5,707 nucleotides of DNA from Calditrichia bacterium (GTDB lineage: Bacteria; Calditrichota; Calditrichia; RBG-13-44-9; J042), in the NCBI GenBank assembly GCA_030430345.1, contig JAUIFT010000223.1, forward strand, positions 1-5,707, written 5' to 3'. This document shows positions 1 through 5,623 of this stretch, piece by piece. Numbering within the stretch: the first letter of the stretch is position 1; each line of letters starts with the position of its first letter. Below the pieces are notes generated by a model. The model saw only the letters and a program-made list of their open reading frames with translations. It had not been told where the DNA came from and searched no databases. The position numbers and the translations under genes were made by a program.

Positions 1-1
1 A

Positions 2-382
2 ATATTTCATTTAGTTGCTATCATTGACAATGAATTATCCGGGCATATTATTCTCAATCCTTATTTAAAACGGGTTCGCCGCCGCCATTGCGGCAGTTTG
101 GGGATGGCAGTGTGTGATGATGTCCAGGGAAAAGGCGTGGGCAGCGCGCTGATGGCAGCGGCAATCGACCTTGCCGATAACTGGCTAAACCTTCGCCGCC
201 TGGAACTCAACGTCTATACCGACAATGACGCAGCCATATATCTCTATAAAAAATTCGGTTTTATCATCGAAGGCCGCAATGTAGATTATGCGTTTAGAAA
301 TGGCGAATATGTAGATTCATATATGATGGCCAGACTAAAACAAGATATTTCAGCAGAAAGCGACAACGAAAGTAATGAGTAA
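2..382 (+). CDS. GNAT-family N-acetyltransferase, YhhY/AaaT-like (5' end missing)
   Basis: The frame is open from base 2, so the gene starts left of the window; the ATG at 98 is internal, because conserved family sequence precedes it. GNAT enzymes move an acetyl group from acetyl-CoA to an amine. The acetyl-CoA-binding motif A is visible as VQGKGVGSALM (from about base 122). Motif B follows as a DNDAAIYLYKKFGF segment, whose tyrosine sits where many family members have the general acid. The stretch from the DNWL helix to the end (RNGEYVDSYMMARLK) closely matches my memory of E. coli YhhY/AaaT, an L-amino acid N-acetyltransferase, so small amino acids are a plausible substrate; that is inference. 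The N-terminal substrate-binding part is mostly missing. The last 8 bp, ATGAGTAA, overlap the next gene, which suggests translational coupling. Family membership is near certain; substrate is not. Confidence 0.9.
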   Translation: MFHLVAIIDNELSGHIILNPYLKRVRRRHCGSLGMAVCDDVQGKGVGSALMAAAIDLADNWLNLRRLELNVYTDNDAAIYLYKKFGFIIEGRNVDYAFRNGEYVDSYMMARLKQDISAESDNESNE

Positions 383-764
383 ACATCTTTTTCCCGCTCT
401 CGGATTTATCATATTTTCTTTAATCATAAACATTTCCCCCCTGCCGGCACAATCGGAAACGGAATTTGACTTCCAGGCGGTTCCCTGGGATAGCATCGTC
501 GCGGAAATGAAAATCATCCAGGAGATGACCGGAGCGGATTCCCTGAAAAACGATCTTTTAAAATCGCTATTTAATACCCGGAATCTCGACAGTGATGCTT
601 ACAATCGTTTTTACGAGTATTTTCTAAACTTAACTGTGCAGGAACAGGAAGCATTTATCAAAAACGTCCGGGATATTCTCGACAAAAAGGTAAAAGAAAA
701 TTACAAAACCCCGTCATCTTACGGCAAAAAGCTACTAAAACCGACTGCGCCGAAAAAGAAATAA
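375..764 (+). CDS. Small secreted protein of unknown function
   Basis: This 129-residue protein has an N-terminal signal peptide: a lysine at position 3, a hydrophobic core at about residues 5-20, and a likely signal peptidase I site after AQS (residues 25-27). The mature part of about 100 residues is charged and looks helical, with a segment around WDSIVAEMKIIQEM, then a DAYNRFYEYFLNL stretch, and a lysine-rich tail ending in PKKK. There is no lipobox cysteine, so it should be periplasmic or exported rather than a lipoprotein. The layout faintly recalls small helical Bacteroidota secreted proteins such as DUF4296, but I see no convincing motif match and assign no function. The start overlaps the acetyltransferase stop by 8 bp, and only a weak GAAAG lies 2 bases before the ATG, so expression probably depends on coupling to the upstream gene. 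A hairpin terminator lies about 30 bp downstream. Confidence 0.8.
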   Translation: MSKHLFPALGFIIFSLIINISPLPAQSETEFDFQAVPWDSIVAEMKIIQEMTGADSLKNDLLKSLFNTRNLDSDAYNRFYEYFLNLTVQEQEAFIKNVRDILDKKVKENYKTPSSYGKKLLKPTAPKKK

Positions 765-794
765 CTGTATAATACCGCTTCCCATGCGATTTCC

Positions 795-834
795 ACTGCT
801 TTTTGCGATTCATCACAGCAAAAACAGTCTTTTT
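795..834 (+). terminator. Probable intrinsic terminator of the acetyltransferase/secreted-protein unit
   Basis: The arm ACTGCTTTTTGC (795-806) pairs with GCAAAAACAGT (818-828), leaving one bulged C and an 11-base loop. CTTTTT follows directly (829-834). The position 30 bp after the stop codon supports termination of the two-gene unit. The stem is AT-rich and therefore weaker than a typical terminator, so efficiency is uncertain. Confidence 0.55.
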
Positions 835-994
835 AAAGCAGGAGCCTAAATTCAGGTCATTCCAGCACTTCCCGACTCTCCTAAACACTTTTAAAACAAG
901 TCATTAAGCACGCTTCCGAAAAAAACGTTCATTATCCGCTTTAAATATTTCTTTACCATTCCTAAACCGTGTAAAATCAATGAAAATAAAATTC

Positions 995-1023
995 TTGACT
1001 ATAAACACTAAATCCGAATGAAT
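995..1023 (+). promoter_or_regulatory. Weak candidate promoter for the large PAS gene
   Basis: TTGACT (995-1000) matches five of six bases of a sigma-70 -35 box. The hexamer 17 bp further on, ATGAAT (1018-1023), matches only three of six. A better -10-like TATAAA lies at 1000-1005 and TAAAAT at 972-977, but neither has a convincing -35 at the right distance. A promoter must lie somewhere between the terminator near 834 and the ATG at 1130, because no other + strand gene precedes this one. Which hexamers are used cannot be settled from sequence. If the organism belongs to Bacteroidota, the consensus would differ and this call would fall. Confidence 0.22.
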
Positions 1024-1072
1024 ATCCTCTAACTTCCAACCTGCGAAAACAGGATATGGACTCGTTTCGCAG
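1022..1072 (+). promoter_or_regulatory. Interleaved inverted repeats in the leader (possible pseudoknot or operator)
   Basis: Two perfect inverted repeats interlock 58 bp upstream of the large gene. ATATCCT (1022-1028) is complementary to AGGATAT (1051-1057). CTGCGAAA (1041-1048) is complementary to TTTCGCAG (1065-1072). The arm order A-B-A'-B' means the stems can form only as an H-type pseudoknot (connecting segments of 12, 2 and 7 bases) or as mutually exclusive hairpins. The second stem is followed by ATTTTG, not a good terminator tail. I do not recognise a known riboswitch class. The arms could also be protein-binding sites in DNA. A 7 or 8 bp repeat could arise by chance in an intergenic region of this size; the interlocking makes it worth listing. 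Confidence 0.3.
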
Positions 1073-1129
1073 ATTTTGATCAACGTAATAATAAATATTT
1101 AAGTTTACATAAAGAGCAGAGATATTAGC

Positions 1130-4100
1130 ATGCTGCAATGGTTTCGTAAACAGCCCACCAATTCTCAGACGGCCAATAATGGCGGTGACCTGCATATTGC
1201 CTTAACCCGAAAACTTATCGATTTCCTCAGTAGTCAAATTTCTAACCCAAAACGGGCGACGACGGTGATGTCGCAAATTTCCCGTTTTAAGGAATTGCCC
1301 CCGACTTATCAGGAAAAAGAGTTACCTTCACTTTATCTTAAAATTGAACAATACCTGGTTGATGAAGATCCGCTTCAGAAGTTCACCAAGTCGCAATTAC
1401 GCAAGACAGTGAAGTATCGTTATGAGCCTTTGATGGAGCTGGAGAATTTCAGTCTTATTTTCGAGCAGGAGAAAATTCAGGAATTAATGCTCAGTCAGTC
1501 ATTACTGAAAAACCTGGTGTTACGCGCCAACACGGTTGTCGGTGATGAGTATGAGACAGAGTTTAACAAAATTAGCGATTGGGTTTTCCGCATTCCGGAA
1601 ATTGCCGATTCACCAATGCCGCTTGGCATTGAAACAGATGTCCCAACTACGAACGGACAGTGGATTCTATTATTAGCCAAAATTGCCCAGCGACTCTATT
1701 ATCGCCTGGAAAAAGTAGTTGGTGTGGAAGAAGCTGCATCCGTTTACGAAAAAAGCTATCGCGAGCTGGCGGAAACTTATCGTCCGCTGGAAACTTTCTA
1801 TGTGATCGTTCAGTTGTTGCCGGACAAGTTACTTGATGAGAACAAAATCGGTTTGTTAACCGGCGAACAGATTCGTACTGTTTTCCTTAATAAAGTTAGC
1901 CACCTGCAGCGTATCAATGATGAACTGTCCGAAAAGAACGGTGCGCTTAAAGATACGCAAAATGAATTGATCGTTGCCCAGGATACTGCGCTTGAGTCAG
2001 TTAAATTATTCCACTCGGTTCTCGACACGGTGGAAGAAGGTATTGTGACCGCTGATGCCGAAGGGAAAATCATTCTGGTTAACCAGCAAGTGCTCGGCAT
2101 GTTTGGCTATTCCGAGGAAGAACTGGTCGGACAGAACATTCAGTGCCTGATGCCGGAGAAATACCGGGAACAGCATCAGAAAGGAATGAAGCGCTACCTG
2201 GATACAAAAGAATCCCGCGCGATTGGCCAACGGCTGATTCTGGAAGGGTTGCGGAAAGATAAAACTGTTTTCCCAATTGAATTACAAATCACCCAAACCC
2301 AGATTTCCGAACTGGTTTTCTTTACCGCGGCGATGAATGATATTTCTGCGAATGTAAAGCACGAAACCCAGCTGAAGAAGACGTCAGAAGACCTGCGGCG
2401 TTCCGAACAGCGCTACCGCAGCCTGTTAGATGCAATGCAGGATATCATCTTCTCACTTTCCCTGGATGGGAACTTCACTTCTCTCAATCCGGCATTCGAA
2501 AGCAGCACAGATTGGAAAGTTGATGAGTGGGTCGGGAAACCTTTTACGCAAATCGTTCATCCCGATGACTCCATGCTCGCGCTGAAAATTTTCCAGCAGG
2601 TTCTTCAGGGAGAAACGCCATCGATCTCCGAGATTCGCATTCGCACGAAGTCCGACAATTATATGATTGGCGAGTTCACTTTTCTGCCGCAAATCCAGAA
2701 TGGCCGTATGACCGGCACGTTGGGCGTCGCCAGAAATGTTACCCGCTATCGCAAAGCCGAAGAGGCTTTAAAATCTCAGGAAGATAACTACCTTAAACTA
2801 TTAGACGCCAGTAATCAGGCGGTCGGTATTCATCAGGACGGAAAATTGATTTATGTAAATCCCTCCGCAGCAAGTTTACTGGGTGCGGAAGCGCCGGAAG
2901 AATTGCTGGACAGGCCTTTACTGGATATCGTTCATCCGGAATACCAGAAAATGGTGAAAGCGCGCGTCGTTAAGCTGCTTAAAGAAGGCAACACCGCACC
3001 GGAAGTGGAGGAGAAATTTCTGGGCCTAAATGGTGAACCACTCGAAGTGAAAGTAACCGCTTCCCGGATTCACCTGAACAATAAAGCGGCCGTTCAATTT
3101 ACGTTTCGTCAAAATTCGGTAGAAGCGCCGGTTGAAGCCGCATTAGCTTCCAGCAGCAATGACGACATTTTCGAAGAACTCTTCACCCATTCTCCGGACG
3201 CATTGATGATTACTGCGCCTGATGGCACAATTATCAACGCCAATCATGCTGCCTGCATTATTTACAAGAAGAAACGACATGATCTGATCGGCCAGAATTA
3301 CCTGCAGCAGGTCCCCCACTCTCTCCGGGATGCTGTCGCTCAGAATATCCGTTTGTTGGTCGAGGAAAAAATTGAAAGCTGCGAAAGCATTAATATTACT
3401 TCAGAAAGCCAGCAGTTTTCTGTGAAGCTTTGGGGAAGAGCAATTGAATACCAGGGGCAGGAAAATAATTTGCTGATCGCCCGGGATATCAGCTACCTCA
3501 AACAAGCATCTGAAAAATCTGAAACCGCACAGCAAGCACTGCAAAAAACTCAAAAAGAGTTTACTACGAATCAGACCCTGCTGAAAGAGATTCAGGAAAA
3601 GTATAATGCTTTGAAAGTAGAGCTAGAGGATAAACAAACTGCTACGGAAGTATTAAGTCAGCAGGTTGAATCGCTCCAGGATCAGCTGTCCAAAGCTGAA
3701 ACGGAGATGCAAACACTGGCCGAAGCCTCGGATGCATCCGAGGCGATGCAGAGCGAAATTAGCACTCTGAAAACCCAGTATGAGCACATGACCGCCAAGC
3801 TGCAAAGTACTCAAGCGAAGTTTGAAAATTCTCAGTCCAAGCTTTACAACACGCAACTAAAACTGGAAGAGGCACAGGCGAAGCTGAAAACAGCCGAAGC
3901 CTCACTGGAACAAACCAATAGCGATGTGCTTTCCCAGCAGAGCAGCATTGGTGTTCTTCAGGCGAAGTTGCAGAACACCCAAAGACAATTGGAAGAAGTT
4001 CAGAAAAATGCCGGTCCATCTCAGGAAGTTGTTACCTCCATGCAATCGGATCTCGATGATTTACAGCATCGTCTGCAGACTTCCGAATCCGAACGGGAAA

Positions 4101-4792
4101 CGCTACTCAAGCGTTACGAGGAAGCGCAGGAAGCCTTGGAAAGTACTCAGCACGAATTAAAAGATCTCCAGTCTGGCCTGCAATTCTCTAAAGCAGTCGC
4201 TCAGAAAGCGCAACATAAACTGGAAGAATCGCAGCAGCGGCAGAGTGATATCGAAAACGAGCATGCATCAATGAAGTCCGAATTTAACTCGCTGCAGAAT
4301 GAAAAGGAAGAACTTCAGGTAAGATATAACGAAGCAATTGCGCGGATTCGCCGCTGGCAAATGGAAGCCCAGGAAACCGAAGAGAAGCTTACCCGGGCAG
4401 ACACTGAACTATCTGAAATGCGCGTAAAGTATGACGAAGTTGTTGCAGCACTTCAGCAGACACAGAGTGAAAGTAATGCTGCAGGGGGCGCTGTCAGCGC
4501 AGACTACGAAGCGTTATCGGAAAAGCACCAGGTTGCCCAAACCCAGTTAAAAGAAGCGCAGGAAGCATTACAGGTTGCGCAAACTCAATATCTCTCCAGT
4601 AAAGCGAAGATTCGTAATCTGGACATCAAGATCAAAGAGTTGGGTGAGCTAATTCCGATCTGCCAGTGCAAAAAGATTCGTGACGACCACGAGTTCTGGG
4701 AACATCTGCAAACCTTCGCAAACGATCCTGCTAACGCAGAATACATCACCGGAAGATGCCCCAATTGTCCTCCGGCGGATGAAACTGAATAA
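1130..4792 (+). CDS. Large multi-PAS sensor-like coiled-coil protein with C-terminal four-cysteine motif
   Basis: This 1220-residue protein has no signal peptide or membrane segment and is probably cytoplasmic. In order it has an unfamiliar, mostly helical N-terminal region (about 1-255); a short coiled coil (255-292); PAS1 (294-406), FixL-like, with H349 aligned to the haem-ligating histidine of FixL; PAS2 (428-539), with the common VHPDD signature; PAS3 (about 552-660); PAS4 (about 681-788), weaker; a long coiled coil (about 790-1170) with glutamine-rich heptad positions; and a C-terminal motif containing ICQCKKIRDD and CPNC (C1178, C1180, C1210, C1213). PAS domains bind ligands or cofactors or mediate dimerisation. 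The C-terminal motif recalls one I know from the ends of many PAS and response-regulator proteins. No kinase H-box, ATPase, GGDEF, EAL, SpoIIE or HTH output is visible, so it may be a scaffold or act through a partner. The ATG at 1130 is the first after an in-frame stop at 1100; its Shine-Dalgarno (AGAGA, 1118-1122) is weak. Confidence 0.92.
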   Translation: MLQWFRKQPTNSQTANNGGDLHIALTRKLIDFLSSQISNPKRATTVMSQISRFKELPPTYQEKELPSLYLKIEQYLVDEDPLQKFTKSQLRKTVKYRYEPLMELENFSLIFEQEKIQELMLSQSLLKNLVLRANTVVGDEYETEFNKISDWVFRIPEIADSPMPLGIETDVPTTNGQWILLLAKIAQRLYYRLEKVVGVEEAASVYEKSYRELAETYRPLETFYVIVQLLPDKLLDENKIGLLTGEQIRTVFLNKVSHLQRINDELSEKNGALKDTQNELIVAQDTALESVKLFHSVLDTVEEGIVTADAEGKIILVNQQVLGMFGYSEEELVGQNIQCLMPEKYREQHQKGMKRYLDTKESRAIGQRLILEGLRKDKTVFPIELQITQTQISELVFFTAAMNDISANVKHETQLKKTSEDLRRSEQRYRSLLDAMQDIIFSLSLDGNFTSLNPAFESSTDWKVDEWVGKPFTQIVHPDDSMLALKIFQQVLQGETPSISEIRIRTKSDNYMIGEFTFLPQIQNGRMTGTLGVARNVTRYRKAEEALKSQEDNYLKLLDASNQAVGIHQDGKLIYVNPSAASLLGAEAPEELLDRPLLDIVHPEYQKMVKARVVKLLKEGNTAPEVEEKFLGLNGEPLEVKVTASRIHLNNKAAVQFTFRQNSVEAPVEAALASSSNDDIFEELFTHSPDALMITAPDGTIINANHAACIIYKKKRHDLIGQNYLQQVPHSLRDAVAQNIRLLVEEKIESCESINITSESQQFSVKLWGRAIEYQGQENNLLIARDISYLKQASEKSETAQQALQKTQKEFTTNQTLLKEIQEKYNALKVELEDKQTATEVLSQQVESLQDQLSKAETEMQTLAEASDASEAMQSEISTLKTQYEHMTAKLQSTQAKFENSQSKLYNTQLKLEEAQAKLKTAEASLEQTNSDVLSQQSSIGVLQAKLQNTQRQLEEVQKNAGPSQEVVTSMQSDLDDLQHRLQTSESERETLLKRYEEAQEALESTQHELKDLQSGLQFSKAVAQKAQHKLEESQQRQSDIENEHASMKSEFNSLQNEKEELQVRYNEAIARIRRWQMEAQETEEKLTRADTELSEMRVKYDEVVAALQQTQSESNAAGGAVSADYEALSEKHQVAQTQLKEAQEALQVAQTQYLSSKAKIRNLDIKIKELGELIPICQCKKIRDDHEFWEHLQTFANDPANAEYITGRCPNCPPADETE

Positions 4793-4816
4793 AGAGATTT
4801 CACGTCGTATTACACG

Positions 4817-4851
4817 AAAAAGCCGCTCGAAGGAGCGGCTTTTTCTTTTTT
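4817..4851 (+). terminator. Strong intrinsic terminator after the PAS gene, possibly bidirectional
   Basis: A 12 bp perfect stem pairs 4817-4828 with 4833-4844 around the tetraloop GAAG. Its GC-rich core is GCCGCTC/GAGCGGC. C and six T follow (4845-4851). It lies 24 bp after the stop codon of the large gene. The A-run on the left arm gives a T-run when read on the minus strand, so it could also stop transcripts coming from the small minus-strand gene, with a 3' tail of about 200 bases. Confidence 0.92.
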
Positions 4852-5052
4852 CGGGAATATATAGACAACTAATAGCAAGAAATACAGAGCGTTCCCCTAA
4901 GTATTTTCTAAAGGTTTAATTTACACTGATACCAATAAAAAGTCGAACTTCTGATATTTTCCGCGAACAGCAGTTGTCAAATTAAAGATGAAACGTGGTG
5001 GATGTGGTGGAGTGATACTATGGAAGAATCAGCATATTCCCGAGGCGTCGTA

Positions 5053-5334
5053 TTATTTGCCCATCATGCCCTTAATAACACCAACGATAGCTAACAATAC
5101 ACCACCGCCGACCCCGGAAGAAGCGACATTTGCAATGATATTGCCGATATCCATTGCGGAACCGCCGCCACCGCCAAGCACACCGAGCATCGCGAGCAGT
5201 TGAGCCCCCAAACCGCCGCCTAAAATACCGACAACAGAGTTCCAGAGTGTTCCCAGGCTAAATTGCTTTAATACTGCACCGGCAGCATTGCCACCTAATG
5301 CACCGCCTAATAAGCTAATCAATAATTCCATCAT
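5053..5334 (-). CDS. Small glycine-rich hydrophobic (membrane) protein, conserved-hypothetical type
   Basis: This 93-residue protein is dominated by Gly, Leu, Ala, Val and Ile, with few charges (E3, K23, D62, K88, K93). Three hydrophobic stretches are visible, at about 4-22, 30-53 and 63-87. Each carries small-residue patterns (GGALGGNAAG, GGGLGAQ, GVGGG) like those that pack membrane helices or make glycine zippers. There is no signal-peptide cleavage site. The motif SLGTLWNSVVGILGGGLGAQ reminds me of a widespread family of short uncharacterised proteins, but this is recollection and no function follows. Cytoplasmic-membrane location is inferred. A good Shine-Dalgarno supports the start; the second Met (5331) is equally possible. 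The gene converges on the PAS gene and shares no operon with it. Alternatives such as a holin-like or bacteriocin-like peptide are conceivable, but nothing nearby supports them. The proline-rich ORF on the other strand here is its shadow. Confidence 0.78.
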   Translation of the reverse strand: MMELLISLLGGALGGNAAGAVLKQFSLGTLWNSVVGILGGGLGAQLLAMLGVLGGGGGSAMDIGNIIANVASSGVGGGVLLAIVGVIKGMMGK

Positions 5335-5337
5335 AAC

Positions 5338-5344
5338 ACCCTTC
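5338..5344 (-). promoter_or_regulatory. Ribosome binding site of the small hydrophobic protein
   Basis: Read on the minus strand, GAAGGGT precedes the tandem ATGATG. The GAAGGG core ends 4 bases before the first ATG (5334) and 7 before the second (5331). The second spacing is closer to the usual optimum, so translation may begin at Met2. The site is the best Shine-Dalgarno match in the window and supports the reality of this gene. Confidence 0.6.
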
Positions 5345-5372
5345 AGTAAAGTTAAACAATGAGAATTTGATC

Positions 5373-5401
5373 AATCTAAGGGGTTTTCAGGAATCCGGCA
5401 A
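5373..5401 (-). promoter_or_regulatory. Weak candidate promoter for the small hydrophobic protein
   Basis: On the minus strand, TTGCCG (5401-5396) and TAGATT (5378-5373) are separated by 17 bp, each matching four of six sigma-70 consensus bases. The implied start would leave a leader of about 30 bases before the ATG. The matches are weak and the region is AT-rich, so a chance match is quite possible. Confidence 0.25.
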
Positions 5402-5455
5402 TAGCTCCGGGGAAAATAACAAAAAAAAGTACGGGAAAAGGCCTAAGTGTAATCA

Positions 5456-5494
5456 TTCAACAACTTGTTTTAATAAAATTTACAGGCTGTTGAA
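5456..5494. repeat. Short inverted repeat TTCAACA/TGTTGAA
   Basis: TTCAACA (5456-5462) and TGTTGAA (5488-5494) are perfect inverted copies 25 bases apart, and a further GTTGAA lies at 5521-5526. The stretch is AT-rich and lies about 120 bp upstream of the small hydrophobic-protein gene. It could be a regulator-binding pair, but arms of 7 bases in AT-rich DNA are also expected by chance. Confidence 0.2.
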
Positions 5495-5534
5495 CTTCAT
5501 TAATTTTTCGTAATAATTTTGTTGAAATTTTAAG

Positions 5535-5550
5535 GGATAATGTGTTATCC
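5535..5550. repeat. Compact palindrome GGATAA-TGTG-TTATCC
   Basis: Six-base perfect arms flank a four-base centre. The 16 bp dyad lies between the small hydrophobic-protein gene and the minus-strand terminator at 5560. The size fits an operator for a dimeric regulator. No T-run follows on either strand, so it is not an obvious terminator. No known operator is recognised. Confidence 0.3.
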
Positions 5551-5559
5551 ATTTCATAT

Positions 5560-5586
5560 AAAAAGCCCCGGTTGGTATTCCGGGGC
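5560..5586 (-). terminator. Intrinsic terminator for the gene entering from the right edge
   Basis: The 7 bp all-GC stem GCCCCGG (5565-5571) / CCGGGGC (5580-5586) has an 8-base loop. Read on the minus strand it is followed by TTTTT (5564-5560). The + strand side lacks a T-run, so the direction is minus. It lies about 38 bp past the stop codon at 5624-5626, which supports a real minus-strand gene there. Confidence 0.85.
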
Positions 5587-5623
5587 CTGAAAAAATTACT
5601 GCTGATAAAGAGAAATAAGCCGG

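Noticed and set aside
658..888. Minus-strand ORF of 76 codons over the end of the secreted-protein gene
   Set aside because: It overlaps a better-supported gene and its terminator; its composition fits an antisense shadow.
977..1195. Minus-strand ORF of 72 codons across the leader and start of the large gene
   Set aside because: It overlaps the promoter region and first codons of a certain gene, and its protein shows no domain pattern.
3924..4160. Plus-strand ORF of 78 codons inside the coiled-coil region
   Set aside because: It is an out-of-frame shadow of the large gene with arbitrary composition and no start signal of its own.
3530..4633. Repeats in the coiled-coil region read as a CRISPR array, minisatellite or DGR target
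   Set aside because: The repetition is at the level of protein heptads; the DNA copies are diverged and there are no spacers, reverse transcriptase or template repeat nearby.
4655..4700. Possible frameshift at the C-x-C motif
   Set aside because: The frame continues through the conserved KKIRDD and CPNC residues to the stop, so the difference from the usual C-x2-C is an in-frame loss of one residue, not a frameshift.
1130..4792. Histidine kinase or chemoreceptor identity for the large protein
   Set aside because: No H-box, ATP-binding boxes, membrane segment or chemoreceptor signalling hairpin signature could be found in the translation.
4680..4919. Plus-strand ORF of 79 codons running from the end of the PAS gene through the terminator
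   Set aside because: It starts inside the conserved cysteine motif in another frame and reads through a strong terminator hairpin.
4988..5203. Plus-strand ORF of 71 codons with a proline-rich protein
   Set aside because: It lies opposite the glycine-rich minus-strand gene; the prolines are the complement of glycine codons. It also lacks a good ribosome binding site.
5421..5428. Run of eight A residues as part of a terminator
   Set aside because: No stable stem lies directly upstream of the corresponding T-run on the minus strand.
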